Origin: Janthinobacterium tructae
GTDB lineage: Bacteria > Pseudomonadota > Gammaproteobacteria > Burkholderiales > Burkholderiaceae_D
DNA: 64,000 nucleotides
Reading direction: 5' to 3'
Assembly (NCBI RefSeq): GCF_006517255.1
Contig: NZ_CP041185.1
Location: 3,596,001-3,660,000 of the forward strand
Positions 43,411-53,283 of the stretch are shown in pieces. The position numbers and the translations under genes were made by a program. The notes below the pieces were generated by a model. It made no database searches. It was not told where the DNA came from and was given only the letters and a program-made list of their open reading frames with translations. Each line of letters starts with the position of its first letter. The first letter of the stretch is position 1.

Positions 43411-43485
43411 TCGGCCGGTCTTCGCGGCTAATCCCGCGATGTAGCGTTCAGCCCGGCTGCCCCCAGTGCATGGGAGCGCAAGACA

Positions 43486-45429
43486 TTACTTGCTGTCTTT
43501 GACTTCTTTGAAGTCAGCGTCAACAACGTCGTCTTGCTTGGCGCCTGCGTCCGATGCGCCAGCAGCTTGCTGTGCACCTTCCGCGCCGCCGGCAGCTTGC
43601 TGCGCTTGCATGTCGGCATACATTTTTTCGCCCAGTTTCTGCGATGCGCTCGACAGTGCAGCCACCTTGGCGTCGATCTCAGCCTTGTCACCCGCCTTGA
43701 TGCTTGCTTCCAGGTCGGTGATCGCCGCTTCGATCTTCTCTTTCTCGCCCGCATCGAGCTTGTCGCCGTATTCGGTCAAGGATTTCCGGGTCGAGTGTAC
43801 CAGAGCATCGGCCTGGTTGCGCGACTCGGCCAATTCTTTGACCTTCTTGTCTTCTTCAGCGTTCAACTCGGCGTCTTTCACCATCTTCTGGATTTCAGCC
43901 TCGGTCAAGCCGGAATTGGCCTTGATCGTGATCTTGTTTTCCTTGCCGGTGGCCTTGTCTTTCGCGCCGACATGCAAGATGCCGTTGGCGTCGATGTCGA
44001 AGGTCACTTCGATCTGCGGCGTACCGCGCGCCGATGGTGGAATGCCTTCCAGATTGAATTCACCCAGGCCTTTGTTGCCGGCGGCGATTTCGCGCTCACC
44101 CTGGAAGACCTTGATGGTCACCGCAGGCTGATTGTCGTCGGCCGTCGAGAATACCTGGCTGAACTTGGTCGGAATCGTCGTGTTTTTGTGGATCATCTTC
44201 GTCATCACGCCGCCCAGGGTTTCGATACCCAGGGACAGAGGGGTGACGTCCAGCAACAGCAAATCTTTGCGTTCGCCCGACAGGACCGAACCTTGAATCG
44301 CTGCGCCCACGGCCACGGCTTCGTCCGGATTCACGTCTTTGCGTGGATCTTTGCCGAAGAATTCCTTCACTTTTTCCTGTACCTTCGGCATACGCGTCAT
44401 GCCGCCGACCAGGATGATGTCATCGATGTCCGACACTTTCACGCCAGCATCTTTGATAGCGATGCGGCATGGTTCCATCGTCGCGATGATCAGTTCTTCC
44501 ACCAGCGACTCCAGCTTGGCGCGGGTCATCTTCAGGTTCAGGTGGACCGGCGCGCCATTGGCCATGGCGATGTACGGCTCGTTGATCTCGGTTTGCTGCG
44601 ACGACGACAATTCGATCTTCGCGCGCTCGGCCGAAGCCTTGATGCGCTGCAGAGCGATCGGATCTTTTTTCAGATCGATGCCGTTGATCTTCTTGAACTC
44701 ATCGATGATGTAATCGATGATGCGCTGGTCGAAGTCTTCGCCGCCCAGGAAGGTGTCGCCGTTGGTCGACAGCACTTCAAATTGTTTCTCGCCATCAACA
44801 TCTGCGATTTCGATGATGGACACGTCGAACGTGCCGCCACCCAAGTCATACACTGCGATTTTACGGTCGCCTTTTTCGGTCTTGTCCAGGCCGAACGCCA
44901 GCGCTGCCGCGGTTGGCTCGTTGATGATGCGCTTGACGTCCAGACCAGCGATACGGCCGGCATCCTTGGTGGCTTGACGCTGCGAGTCGTTGAAGTACGC
45001 AGGTACGGTGATGACCGCTTCGGTGACTTCTTCACCGAGGTAGTCTTCTGCCGTTTTCTTCATCTTGCGCAGCACTTCAGCGGAAATTTGTGGCGGCGCC
45101 AGTTTTTTGTCGCGTACGCCGATCCATGCATCGCCGTTGTCGGCTTTCATGATTTGGTACGGCATCAGCGCGATGTCTTTTTGCACTTCTTTTTCGTCGA
45201 ACTTGCGACCGATCAGACGCTTGACTGCGTACAGCGTGTTTTTCGGATTGGTCACGGCCTGGCGTTTCGCCGGCGCGCCGACGAGAATTTCGCCATCTTC
45301 TTGATAAGCAATAATCGACGGCGTCGTGCGTGCGCCTTCAGCGTTTTCGATTACCTTTGGTTGACCGTTTTCCATGATGGAAACGCAGGAATTCGTGGTT
45401 CCCAGATCGATACCGATAATTCTACCCAT
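43486..45429 (-). CDS. dnaK: Chaperone protein DnaK (Hsp70)
   Basis: A 647-residue Hsp70 with the N-terminal ATPase domain ([13 protein letters not shown] at 4-16, [24 protein letters not shown]), the linker and beta-sandwich substrate domain ([14 protein letters not shown]), a helical lid and an Ala/Gly/Gln-rich tail ending [14 protein letters not shown]. It folds nascent and heat-damaged proteins with DnaJ and GrpE. It has its own sigma-32-like promoter in the grpE-dnaK gap. No CIRCE element was found. Confidence 0.98.
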   Translation of the reverse strand: MGRIIGIDLGTTNSCVSIMENGQPKVIENAEGARTTPSIIAYQEDGEILVGAPAKRQAVTNPKNTLYAVKRLIGRKFDEKEVQKDIALMPYQIMKADNGDAWIGVRDKKLAPPQISAEVLRKMKKTAEDYLGEEVTEAVITVPAYFNDSQRQATKDAGRIAGLDVKRIINEPTAAALAFGLDKTEKGDRKIAVYDLGGGTFDVSIIEIADVDGEKQFEVLSTNGDTFLGGEDFDQRIIDYIIDEFKKINGIDLKKDPIALQRIKASAERAKIELSSSQQTEINEPYIAMANGAPVHLNLKMTRAKLESLVEELIIATMEPCRIAIKDAGVKVSDIDDIILVGGMTRMPKVQEKVKEFFGKDPRKDVNPDEAVAVGAAIQGSVLSGERKDLLLLDVTPLSLGIETLGGVMTKMIHKNTTIPTKFSQVFSTADDNQPAVTIKVFQGEREIAAGNKGLGEFNLEGIPPSARGTPQIEVTFDIDANGILHVGAKDKATGKENKITIKANSGLTEAEIQKMVKDAELNAEEDKKVKELAESRNQADALVHSTRKSLTEYGDKLDAGEKEKIEAAITDLEASIKAGDKAEIDAKVAALSSASQKLGEKMYADMQAQQAAGGAEGAQQAAGASDAGAKQDDVVDADFKEVKDSK

Positions 45430-45469
45430 GATTTTTTTCCTTTTATTTGCTAGATTTCAGATGGTTCTT

Positions 45470-45497
45470 ATATGTGGCAAAGCGGCATGGTTTCAAG
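45470..45497 (-). promoter_or_regulatory. Sigma-32-type promoter of dnaK
   Basis: On the minus strand CTTGAAA (45497-45491), a 13-bp spacer, then CCACATAT (45477-45470), close to the heat-shock consensus CTTGAAA-N13/14-CCCCATNT. The predicted start would leave a leader of roughly 35 nt before dnaK. The -35 lies in the loop of a GCGGCAT / ATGCCGC hairpin (45482-45513). Confidence 0.7.
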
Positions 45498-45520
45498 GCT
45501 TGCTTGATGCCGCCCTCTGA

Positions 45521-46042
45521 TTATTTTGCTTGCGCGGTCGTTACAATGGCTGGACGCAGCAGGCGGTCCGCAATCATATAGCCCTTTTGCAGGACGGATA
45601 CGATGGTATTGGCTTCCTGCTCCGCTGGCACCACGGCAACAGCCTGGTGTTTCATCGGATCGAGCTTTTCACCCTGCACCGGCAACACTTCCACCAGGCG
45701 GTTGCGCTCGAACGCGGCGTTCAGTTGCTTCAGGGTCATCTCGACGCCTTCTTTCAGCGATTCGATGGTCGGTGCTTCCACCGTCAGCGCCGTTTCCAGG
45801 CTGTCTTTCACCGGCACCATGGCTTCGGCAAAGCTTTCCACTGCGAATTTATGCGCTTTAGCAACATCTTCCTGCGCACGGCGGCGAATATTTTCGCCAT
45901 CGGCCTTGGCGCGCATGAAGGCATCATGCATCTCTGCAAGACGCGCTTCGGTACTCGCCAACTGTTCTTCCAAAGTAGGCTCTGCGGGAGCCGCGGCGTC
46001 CGCTTGCGGATTAGGTACAGCTTGGTTTTCCTGATCTTGCAT
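45521..46042 (-). CDS. grpE: Nucleotide exchange factor GrpE
   Basis: A 173-residue co-chaperone that releases ADP from DnaK. It has an acidic/Ala-Pro-rich N-terminus, a long coiled-coil helix ([36 protein letters not shown] region, about 25-75) and the C-terminal beta domain with the family motif [19 protein letters not shown] ... [16 protein letters not shown]. It is first of the grpE-dnaK-dnaJ cluster and lies under a near-perfect sigma-32 promoter. Confidence 0.96.
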   Translation of the reverse strand: MQDQENQAVPNPQADAAAPAEPTLEEQLASTEARLAEMHDAFMRAKADGENIRRRAQEDVAKAHKFAVESFAEAMVPVKDSLETALTVEAPTIESLKEGVEMTLKQLNAAFERNRLVEVLPVQGEKLDPMKHQAVAVVPAEQEANTIVSVLQKGYMIADRLLRPAIVTTAQAK

Positions 46043-46108
46043 CTAGAAAGCTCCTACAATCAATGACTTAAATGAGTTAGTCTAACTATCTTTACAACAC
46101 TAACGGGC

Positions 46109-46136
46109 AGATGGGGCTATATCCTATTGTTTCAAG
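46109..46136 (-). promoter_or_regulatory. Sigma-32 heat-shock promoter of grpE
   Basis: On the minus strand CTTGAAA (46136-46130), 13-bp spacer, CCCCATCT (46116-46109): an exact match to the sigma-32 consensus CTTGAAA-N13-CCCCATNT. The expected leader before grpE is about 60 nt and contains the small palindrome GTTAG-T-CTAAC (46076-46086). Confidence 0.88.
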
Positions 46137-46387
46137 GGGTATGCATGGCAAAACCAGATTTACATCGATCCATGTTACAGCTATTTACAAAACGCTACCC
46201 ATTTCGGCCAGCGATCCGTGCGCGCCCCCTTGATTTTCCAGGCTTCCCACGGTAAAGCGGGCATTCTACCAGCCGCGCCGCCGCCGTCGCCACTGGCGAC
46301 GTTACTATCTGGATGGTACTTTTGTCGCGCCAGACATGACAAAGCCGCGCAAGCGCGGCCCCTGATTGTCACAAAAATTAATATTCC
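46137..46387. other. Non-coding stretch between grpE promoter and hemH
   Basis: Part of a 345-bp gap without a recognisable gene. It holds two hairpins, CGTCGCC-ACT-GGCGACG (46285-46301) and GCCGCGC-AA-GCGCGGC (46344-46359); the second lies 28 bp past the hemH stop and may end hemH transcription, though the following T-run is poor. A short open frame on the minus strand (46372-46181) has no homology signal that I recognise and is not called as a gene. Confidence 0.5.
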
Positions 46388-47497
46388 TTAATTCGCCGCG
46401 CCCAGCGCCAGCGCCGCCTCGCGCGCCTGCTCGCCCGCTTTCCTGTCCACCTCGCGCTGCGGCGCCGTCTTCATCGTCGGCCAGCCGATCATGTGTTGTT
46501 CGGCAATTTCCGCCATGCCCGCGATCCAGGCTGGTGTTTCGTTCAAGCAAGCAATGTAATGAAACTGCTGACCGCCGGCCGTTTCAAAATCATGTTTGGC
46601 TTCCATGGCAATCTCTTCCAGCGTTTCCAGGCAATCGCTGGTAAAGCCCGGACACAGCAGGTCGATACGCTTGACGCCCTGTTGCGCCAGCGCCACCAGG
46701 GTAGGGGCCGTGTACGGCTGCAGCCATTCGGCCTTGCCGAAGCGCGACTGGAAAGTCACCACGTATTGCTCTTTACTTAACTTTAACTTTTCCGCCAGCA
46801 AGCGCGCCGTTTTCAGGCATTGGCAGTGGTAGGGGTCGCCCAGCAGCAAGGTGCGCTTGGGCACACCATGAAAACTCATCACCAGTTTTTCCGGACGGCC
46901 ATGCGCTTCCCAGTGGTTCAGTACGGAATCGCGCAGGGCGTCGATATACGTGTCGTGCTCGTGATATTGCTTGATAAAACGCAACTCCGGCACATTGCGC
47001 ACCGTGGCGTAATGGGCAAACACGGCGTCGTAGATGGAACCTGTCGTCGTGCCCGAGTATTGCGGATAGGCTGGCAAGATGGCGATGCGCTCGCAGCCTT
47101 CGCTTTTCAGCCTGGCCAGTACTTCGGGCAGGGAAGGCGAGCCGTAACGCATGGCCATGGCCACCGTCACGCCGTCATGCCCCCGCTCGGCCAGCGCGCC
47201 GGCCAGCAATTTCGCCTGCTTTTGCGTATGCACTTTCAGGGGCGAACCCTCGCGCGTCCAGATCGATGCATATTTCTTGGCCGACTGGCCAGAGCGGAAT
47301 GGCAAGATGATCAGGTTCAAAATGAACCACCAGACCAGGCGGGGAATCTCCACCACGCGCGGGTCAGACAAAAATTGCTTCAGGTAGCGCCGCACGGCCG
47401 ACGAGGTCGGCGCATCGGGCGTGCCCAGGTTGACCAGCACCACGGCGCTGCGGTCGATGCTGCCATGCGTGTACGACGGTTCTGTTTGAAATGACAT
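46388..47497 (-). CDS. hemH: Ferrochelatase
   Basis: A 369-residue enzyme that inserts Fe2+ into protoporphyrin IX, the last step of haem synthesis. The N-terminal AVVLVNLGTPDAPT, central ILPAYPQYSGTTTGS, active-site His in LVMSFHGVPKRTL, and C-terminal LCPGFTSDCLETLEEI are family hallmarks. It is membrane-associated or soluble. Transcribed on its own; the 190-bp gap to recN contains a nested inverted repeat. Confidence 0.96.
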   Translation of the reverse strand: MSFQTEPSYTHGSIDRSAVVLVNLGTPDAPTSSAVRRYLKQFLSDPRVVEIPRLVWWFILNLIILPFRSGQSAKKYASIWTREGSPLKVHTQKQAKLLAGALAERGHDGVTVAMAMRYGSPSLPEVLARLKSEGCERIAILPAYPQYSGTTTGSIYDAVFAHYATVRNVPELRFIKQYHEHDTYIDALRDSVLNHWEAHGRPEKLVMSFHGVPKRTLLLGDPYHCQCLKTARLLAEKLKLSKEQYVVTFQSRFGKAEWLQPYTAPTLVALAQQGVKRIDLLCPGFTSDCLETLEEIAMEAKHDFETAGGQQFHYIACLNETPAWIAGMAEIAEQHMIGWPTMKTAPQREVDRKAGEQAREAALALGAAN

Positions 47498-47601
47498 GAA
47501 AGCTCTTCGAAGACGTTGGATGGATTAGCCGACCATTATAGTTACATTGCATCAACATCGGGAAAGATGGATGTTGATGCAATTCACCCATAGCAAAGGC
47601 T

Positions 47602-47667
47602 GGGGTCAGTCACTGCGTGATCGCAATGCGCTCCACTGGAACGCATTGCCCCGGCGGGTCTGACCCC
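47602..47667. repeat. Nested inverted repeat between recN and hemH
   Basis: Outer arms GGGGTCAG (47602-47609) / CTGACCCC (47660-47667) enclose inner arms GCAATGCG (47623-47630) / CGCATTGC (47642-47649). No T-run follows directly. It lies 21 bp from the recN stop. It could act as a terminator-like fold for recN, but the symmetrical GGGGTCAG ends look like a dispersed palindromic element; copies elsewhere cannot be checked here. Confidence 0.55.
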
Positions 47668-47687
47668 GGTCTGCCCCAAGCCATGAA

Positions 47688-49355
47688 TCAAATCGCCAGC
47701 AACTCGCGCGCATGCTTGCGCGTGGTGGCCGTGATTTCCAGGCCGCCCAGCATGCGCGCCACTTCTTCCACGCGGGCCTTGGCATCGAGCATGTCGATGC
47801 GCGACGCCGTCTTGCCATTGTCCAGGGTGCTTTTTGCCACCTGAAAATGCTGGTTCGCCTGGCTGGCCACTTGCGGCAAATGGGTCACGCACAGTACCTG
47901 GCGTCCCTGCCCCAGGCGTTTCAGCAGCCGCCCCACGACTTCGGCGACGGCGCCGCCGATGCCGCTGTCGACTTCGTCAAAGATCAGGGTCGGCGTGGTG
48001 GTGGCGTGCGAGGTGATGACGGAAATGGCCAGCGCAATGCGCGCCAGTTCGCCGCCGGACGCCACCTTGGCCAGCGAACGGGGCGCCGTGCCCGCATGGC
48101 CGGCGACGAGGAATTCCACTTGCTCGAGCCCGTGGGCAGCCGGTGCGCACGGATGCAGTGCGATCTCGAAGCTGCCGCCCGTCATGCTCAGTTCCTGCAT
48201 GGCACGCGTGACGGCGTGCCCCAGCTCCAGGGCGGCGGCGCGGCGCGTGTTTGATAAGCGCTCGGCCACGCTGCGGTACTCGGCCTCGATCTTCGCTTCC
48301 TGGCGCAGCAAGCCTTCGATATCGGAAGCGTCGGCCAGGTGCTGCAGCTTTTCCGACAGCTTGGCGTGTTCCTCGGGTAGCTCTTCGGGTGTGACGCGGA
48401 ATTTGCGGGCCGTGCTATGCATGGCTTCCATGCGCGCGTCGAGCTGGTGCAGGCGTTCCGGGTCCAGTTCCACGCGGTCCAGGTAGTTGTTCAGCGCGTA
48501 CACGGATTCCTGCAGCTGGATGCGCGACGATTCAATCAGGTCGACGATCGGCTGCAATTCCGCATCGACGGACACCAGCTTGCCCAGCTTCTGGTTCAGG
48601 GCCGACAGTTGCGACACGATCGGGTGGTCTTCCGACTCGGAAATGAGGGACAGGGCTTCCTGCGCCCCTTCCAGCAGGCTGGCCGCGTGCGACAGGCGGC
48701 TGTGCTCGTTCGTGATGTCCGTCCACTCGCCGGGCTTGGCGGCCAGTTTTTCCAGTTCGCCCACTTGCCATTCCAGGCGTTCGCGCTCGTACAGCACGTT
48801 GGCGGCGTTGGTTTCGAATTCTTCGCGCTGGCGCACGAGGGCGCGCCAGCGCTTGTGCAGCGCCGCCACCTGCCGCGCATCCTGCTCCACGCCCGCTTCG
48901 CGCGCCGTCGCCTGGCCGTCGAGCAGGGCGCGCTGCGCCTCGCTTTTCAGCAAGGACTGGTGCGCGTGCTGGCCGTGGATATCGACCAGCATGTCGCCCA
49001 GTTCGCGCAACTGCGCGGCCGTGGCGGGGATGCCGTTGATGTACGCCTTCGAGCGGCCCGCATTGTCGATCACGCGGCGCAGCAGGGCGCCGCCATCGTC
49101 ATTGGAAAATTCGTTGGCGACCAGCCAGGCCTGCGCCACCTCGCTGACGGAAAAATCGGCCGTGATGTCTGCCTTGGCCGCGCCTTCGCGCACCACGCTG
49201 GCGTCGCCACGCCCGCCCAGGGCCAGGGTCAGCGCATCGATGAGGATGGACTTGCCTGCGCCCGTCTCACCCGTCAGCACGCTGAAGCCGGCGGAAAATT
49301 CCAGTTCAATGGTATCGACAATGACAAAATCGCGAATGGACAGGGTATGGAGCAT
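47688..49355 (-). CDS. recN: DNA repair protein RecN
   Basis: A 555-residue SMC-like ATPase acting in recombinational repair of double-strand breaks. Walker A GETGAGKS at residues 29-36, long coiled-coil arms through the middle (about 150-370) and a C-terminal signature/Walker B region (VASGGELARIALAISVI, LIFDEVDSGIGG, VLCVTHLPQVA). The start at MLHTLSIRDFVIVD matches the family. It lies 47 bp downstream of nadK on the same strand; the nearest LexA box is upstream of nadK, so SOS induction would reach recN through a nadK-recN transcript. Confidence 0.96.
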   Translation of the reverse strand: MLHTLSIRDFVIVDTIELEFSAGFSVLTGETGAGKSILIDALTLALGGRGDASVVREGAAKADITADFSVSEVAQAWLVANEFSNDDGGALLRRVIDNAGRSKAYINGIPATAAQLRELGDMLVDIHGQHAHQSLLKSEAQRALLDGQATAREAGVEQDARQVAALHKRWRALVRQREEFETNAANVLYERERLEWQVGELEKLAAKPGEWTDITNEHSRLSHAASLLEGAQEALSLISESEDHPIVSQLSALNQKLGKLVSVDAELQPIVDLIESSRIQLQESVYALNNYLDRVELDPERLHQLDARMEAMHSTARKFRVTPEELPEEHAKLSEKLQHLADASDIEGLLRQEAKIEAEYRSVAERLSNTRRAAALELGHAVTRAMQELSMTGGSFEIALHPCAPAAHGLEQVEFLVAGHAGTAPRSLAKVASGGELARIALAISVITSHATTTPTLIFDEVDSGIGGAVAEVVGRLLKRLGQGRQVLCVTHLPQVASQANQHFQVAKSTLDNGKTASRIDMLDAKARVEEVARMLGGLEITATTRKHARELLAI

Positions 49356-49402
49356 GGCTTCTGTGGTTAGGCGGCGCACCGCGGGTTAGCGTGGAGAAAA
49401 TG

Positions 49403-50362
49403 TTAGCTGAGCTTGCCCTCGCCCGACGGGTACTCATTCCAGTGCAGTTTTTCACGCAGGGTGTTGTAGTAACTCCACCCTTCCGGATGCAGGAAGGTAA
49501 TCGTGTGCGGCGAACGGCGGATGAGGATGCGGTCTTGCTGCACCAGGCTGGCAAAGGTCTGCATGTCGAAATTGACGCTGATATCGCGCCCGCGCACGAT
49601 TTCCACCACGATCTGGCTGGAATCGGGCAGGACGATGGGCCGGTTCGACAGCGCATGCGGGGCAATCGGCACGAGCACGATGCCGCCCAGGGTCGGATGC
49701 AGCAAGGGGCCGCCGGCCGACAGCGAGTACGCGGTCGAGCCCGTGGGCGTGGAAATGATCAAGCCGTCCGAACGCTGGTTGTACATGAAGTGGCCGTCGA
49801 CTTCGACGCGCAATTCGGCCATGCCGGCACCGCCGCCGCGCGAGACGACGACATCGTTGACGGCCATGCCCACGTGAATCGACTCGCCATCGCGCAGCAC
49901 GCTGCCTTCGAGCAAGGTGCGGCGTTCGGCCTTGAAGCGGCCGCCGAGAATTTGCGCCAGTACGGGCAGCATGCGCTCGAGCGGGATATCGGTCATGAAG
50001 CCCAGGCGTCCCTGATTGATACCGATCAAGGGAACATCGAATGGCGCCAGCTGGCGCGCAATGCCCAGCATGGTGCCGTCGCCGCCCATGACGATGGCGC
50101 AATCGGCGGCGGCGCCGATCTCGGCCGGCGACATGGCGCGCACGCCGGGAAACGCCAGGTTCAGATGCACGGCCGTCTCCGCCTCGAAGACCACCGTGTG
50201 GCCCAGCACTTGCAGGAAATCGACGATGCTTTTGACGGGCTCGGCAATGCCATCCGTATTCTGGCGCACGACCAGGGCGATGGTCTTGGCGCCCAGGTTG
50301 AAGCGCTCGCCCGGGGCTGGCAAGGTCGCGGCTGGCTGTTCGGCGTGTGTATCGACGGGCAT
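49403..50362 (-). CDS. nadK: NAD kinase
   Basis: A 319-residue enzyme phosphorylating NAD+ to NADP+. Signature motifs: [11 protein letters not shown] (catalytic Asp in GGDGT), [13 protein letters not shown], and [21 protein letters not shown] 24-residue N-terminal lead ([20 protein letters not shown]) precedes the conserved fold. The start is chosen at MPVDTHAEQ because the frame upstream runs through non-coding DNA including a LexA box. Upstream of nadK, where many relatives carry hrcA, there is instead a divergently transcribed small gene. Confidence 0.94.
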   Translation of the reverse strand: MPVDTHAEQPAATLPAPGERFNLGAKTIALVVRQNTDGIAEPVKSIVDFLQVLGHTVVFEAETAVHLNLAFPGVRAMSPAEIGAAADCAIVMGGDGTMLGIARQLAPFDVPLIGINQGRLGFMTDIPLERMLPVLAQILGGRFKAERRTLLEGSVLRDGESIHVGMAVNDVVVSRGGGAGMAELRVEVDGHFMYNQRSDGLIISTPTGSTAYSLSAGGPLLHPTLGGIVLVPIAPHALSNRPIVLPDSSQIVVEIVRGRDISVNFDMQTFASLVQQDRILIRRSPHTITFLHPEGWSYYNTLREKLHWNEYPSGEGKLS

Positions 50363-50431
50363 AAGAATCTCGGTAGTGAATTCGGTGGCAAACCGCCCCA
50401 GGCTGTCGCGTCGCACGCCGTCATTGCATGA

Positions 50432-50451
50432 TACTGTATATATGCACAGTA
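50432..50451 (-). promoter_or_regulatory. LexA (SOS) box upstream of nadK-recN
   Basis: TACTGTATATATGCACAGTA contains an exact CTGT-N8-ACAG core with extended symmetry (TACTG...CAGTA), differing from the E. coli consensus at two spacer bases. It lies about 70-90 bp before the nadK start. It could also act on the plus-strand small gene starting at 50619. Confidence 0.85.
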
Positions 50452-50618
50452 TAGTGCGCCTGTCGTGTGCCTGCAAGGGGCGTTCTTGGTGTTGCACGCA
50501 GTGTAGCGCAGAAAAAGAATCGCCCATACGTGCGCCAGCGCTCCCAGCACGGACAAATCCGCTTGCAGGCGGCCTGGCGCGGCAGGACACTGGTAGCACT
50601 TTACTGTCAGGAGGCCAT

Positions 50619-50885
50619 ATGGTTAGCCAGCATAGCGAACGCAAGATCAATACCGATGAAAAGGTCCAGAATGACGGCGTCGACCGCCTGCCGCACGAGC
50701 GCGACGAATCGCCCGATGCGCAAGACGTGCGCCCGCGCAAAATCATGCAACAGGCGGCCAGCGACCTGGAACGCGGGCTGGTCGACACGGACCGCCACGC
50801 CCAGCCCGGCGTGGAAAAGGTCAAGCCGGCCGCGCCGCAGCAAGCCCGCCCCGATGCGCAACTGGAACCAAAGAAGGCGCGCTGA
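50619..50885 (+). CDS. Small hydrophilic protein of unknown function
   Basis: An 88-residue highly charged protein with no signal peptide, membrane segment or cysteine; it is rich in Asp, Glu, Arg, Lys, Gln and Pro and likely partly disordered (central [25 protein letters not shown] may be helical). I do not recognise a family. It is called because of a strong CAGGAGG 5 nt before the ATG and because it fills the gap sensibly before the next gene 39 bp on. It begins about 170 bp from the LexA box. Confidence 0.7.
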   Translation: MVSQHSERKINTDEKVQNDGVDRLPHERDESPDAQDVRPRKIMQQAASDLERGLVDTDRHAQPGVEKVKPAAPQQARPDAQLEPKKAR

Positions 50886-50924
50886 ATCGCATCCTCACGC
50901 AATGCTATTGTTCCGGAGTACGCC

Positions 50925-52235
50925 ATGCACCGCTACGTCTGTTCATTCCTGCTGGTCGCCGCCTGCAGCACTACCCTCGCCCACGCCCAGGCACCCGCCA
51001 TGCCCGTGGGCTTTGGCCCGCAACCTGCCCTGCCCGCGCCAGACAAGCAATTCATCCCCACCGTCAACGTGGCGCCCGTGCAGCGCTGGACGGCCGCGCA
51101 GCGCCCCGTGGTCGCGCCCGGCCTGGCCATCCAGGCGTATGCGCGCGACCTCGACCATCCGCGCTGGTTGTACGTGCTGCCGAATGGCGACGTGCTGGTG
51201 GCGGAAACGAATGCCCCGTCCAAGCCCGATGACAGCAAGGGCATCAAGGGTGCCATCATGCAGATGCAAATGAAAAAGGCGGGTGCCGCCACGCCCAGCG
51301 CCAACCGCATCACCCTGCTGCGCGGCCTTGACGCGAATGGCGTGGCGCAATCGCGCAGCGTGTTCCTGCAAGGACTGAACTCGCCATTCGGCATGGCCCT
51401 GGTGGGCAAGGAGCTGTACATCGCCAACTCGGACGCGCTGCTGCGCTTTCCCTACAAGGAAGGCCAGACGGCCATCACGGCGCCGGGCGTGAAGGTGATG
51501 GATTTGCCGGGCGGCTCCATCAATCACCACTGGACCAAGAACGTCGTCGCCAGCGCCGACGGCAAGTTTTTATATGTTTCCGTCGGCTCGAACAGCAATG
51601 TGGGCGAGAACGGCATGGCGGCCGAAGATGGCCGTGCCGCCATCTGGCAATTCACGCGCACCACGGGCAAGGCACGCGTGTATGCCACCGGCTTGCGCAA
51701 TCCGAATGGCATGGCCTGGCAACCCAAAACGGGCGCCCTGTGGACAGCCGTCAATGAACGCGACGAGCTGGGCAACGACCTGGTGCCGGACTACATGACC
51801 TCGGTCAAGGAAGGTGCCTTCTATGGCTGGCCCTACAGTTATTTCGGCCAGCACGTCGATGCGCGGGTCAAGCCGCCGCGCCCCGAACTGGTGGCCACCG
51901 CCATCGTACCCGACTATGCGCTGGGCGCGCACACGGCCTCGCTGGGACTGGCATTCTATGACGGCACCTTGCTACCCGAACGCTACCGGGGCGGCGCCTT
52001 CATCGGCCAGCACGGCTCATGGAACCGCAAGCCCTTCAGCGGCTACAAAGTCATCCATGTGCCCTTCGCCAACGGCGTGCCCAGCGGCCCGCCACAGGAT
52101 GTCGTCAGCGGCTTCCTGGACGAGAACGGCAAGGCGCAGGGACGCCCCGTCGGCGTGGCCGTCGACAAGGCGGGCGCGCTGCTGGTGGCGGACGACGTGG
52201 GCAATGTCATCTGGCGCGTGACGCCGGCCCGTTGA
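50925..52235 (+). CDS. PQQ-dependent sugar dehydrogenase family protein (sorbosone dehydrogenase-like)
   Basis: A 436-residue exported protein with a signal peptide (about 1-22, ending TLAHAQ) and a six-bladed propeller of the soluble glucose/L-sorbosone dehydrogenase type. Characteristic segments are [54 protein letters not shown], and [21 protein letters not shown]. It would oxidise a sugar or aldose in the periplasm with PQQ; cofactor use is inferred from the family. It follows the small unknown gene by 39 bp. Confidence 0.88.
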   Translation: MHRYVCSFLLVAACSTTLAHAQAPAMPVGFGPQPALPAPDKQFIPTVNVAPVQRWTAAQRPVVAPGLAIQAYARDLDHPRWLYVLPNGDVLVAETNAPSKPDDSKGIKGAIMQMQMKKAGAATPSANRITLLRGLDANGVAQSRSVFLQGLNSPFGMALVGKELYIANSDALLRFPYKEGQTAITAPGVKVMDLPGGSINHHWTKNVVASADGKFLYVSVGSNSNVGENGMAAEDGRAAIWQFTRTTGKARVYATGLRNPNGMAWQPKTGALWTAVNERDELGNDLVPDYMTSVKEGAFYGWPYSYFGQHVDARVKPPRPELVATAIVPDYALGAHTASLGLAFYDGTLLPERYRGGAFIGQHGSWNRKPFSGYKVIHVPFANGVPSGPPQDVVSGFLDENGKAQGRPVGVAVDKAGALLVADDVGNVIWRVTPAR

Positions 52236-52324
52236 ACCTCCATCTGCCACAGTGTGACGCAACGAACGGAAGCGCAAAGGCAGGGCGCGCATGATGGACG
52301 TTCGAACCACGCAAGGAGTACATC

Positions 52325-52747
52325 ATGAAAAAAACAGGATCAGCCGTCTGGAGTGGCGGCCTTAAAGATGGCAAAGGGTTTATTTCCACCGAAAGCGGCG
52401 CGCTCGACAATGTGGCATACGGCTTCAACACGCGCTTCGAAGACGGTCCCGGCAGCAATCCGGAAGAACTGATCGGCGCCGCCCATGCCGCCTGCTTCAC
52501 CATGGCCCTGTCCGGCCAGCTGGGCGAGGCGGGCTTGCGCGCCACGGCCCTGAAAACCACGGCCGATGTCAGCCTGGAAAAAATCGATGGCAGCTATGCC
52601 ATCACGGCCGTGCATCTGACCCTGGTGGCGACCATTCCCGGCGCCACCGACACAGCGTTCCAGGATGCGGCGCTGCGCGCCAAGCTCGGCTGCCCCGTGT
52701 CCAAATTGCTGGCCACGGAAATCACCCTGGACGCCCGTCTGGAGTAA
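52325..52747 (+). CDS. OsmC family peroxiredoxin
   Basis: A 140-residue OsmC-type thiol peroxidase that reduces organic hydroperoxides. The two catalytic cysteines are Cys57 ([11 protein letters not shown]) and Cys123 (LGCPVSKLL); Arg37 and Glu48, which polarise the peroxidatic cysteine in this family, are also present. It resembles OsmC more than Ohr. The gene has a good AAGGAG before the ATG and stands alone. Stress-dependent expression is typical but no operator is recognised. Confidence 0.92.
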   Translation: MKKTGSAVWSGGLKDGKGFISTESGALDNVAYGFNTRFEDGPGSNPEELIGAAHAACFTMALSGQLGEAGLRATALKTTADVSLEKIDGSYAITAVHLTLVATIPGATDTAFQDAALRAKLGCPVSKLLATEITLDARLE

Positions 52748-52871
52748 ATCCACAGGCACCAAGGTCACCGTCCGCGGCTGTCCTGCACCAGGGCGGCCGG
52801 GGCGGTCTCGGCAAGAAAGCCATAAACCGCATAAAATCCTGCCACTCCCCTATCACCCTCAAGGATTTACG

Positions 52872-53279
52872 ATGCGTATTTTGCACACCATGTTACGGGT
52901 CGGCGACCTGCAGCGCTCCATCGATTTTTACACCAAGGTCCTGGGCATGAAGTTGCTGCGCACCAGCGACAATCCCGAATACCAGTACACGCTGGCCTTC
53001 GTCGGCTATGGCTCGAACCCCGACCACGCGGAACTGGAGCTGACGTATAACTATGGCACCACCAGCTACGAGCTGGGCACGGCGTATGGCCACATCGCCA
53101 TCTCGGCCGACGACATCGTCGCCGCCTGCGATGCGGCACGCGCGAATGGCGGCAACGTCACGCGCGAACCGGGCCCCGTCAAGGGCGGCAACACGGTCAT
53201 CGCCTTCATCACCGACCCGGACGGCTACAAGATCGAATTGATCGAGCGCAAGTTCGACGGCCAGGGCGGCGGCCTGTAA
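52872..53279 (+). CDS. gloA: Lactoylglutathione lyase (glyoxalase I)
   Basis: A 135-residue VOC-fold metalloenzyme converting the methylglyoxal-glutathione hemithioacetal to S-lactoylglutathione. The four metal ligands fall at the same positions as in the E. coli enzyme: His5, Glu56, His74 and Glu122. Family size and start agree ([20 protein letters not shown]). It is convergent with the LysR gene, whose stop lies 4 bp away. Confidence 0.96.
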   Translation: MRILHTMLRVGDLQRSIDFYTKVLGMKLLRTSDNPEYQYTLAFVGYGSNPDHAELELTYNYGTTSYELGTAYGHIAISADDIVAACDAARANGGNVTREPGPVKGGNTVIAFITDPDGYKIELIERKFDGQGGGL

Positions 53280-53283
53280 TTGC

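Noticed and set aside
43534..45453. A long plus-strand open frame antisense to dnaK
   Set aside because: A shadow of the dnaK codon pattern; dnaK is unambiguous.
46076..46086. GTTAG-T-CTAAC in the grpE leader, considered as part of a CIRCE element
   Set aside because: CIRCE needs TTAGCACTC-N9-GAGTGCTAA; this is far shorter and different.
46181..46372. Short minus-strand open frame of 63 codons between hemH and grpE
   Set aside because: No ribosome site, spans two hairpins, no recognisable family; treated as non-coding.
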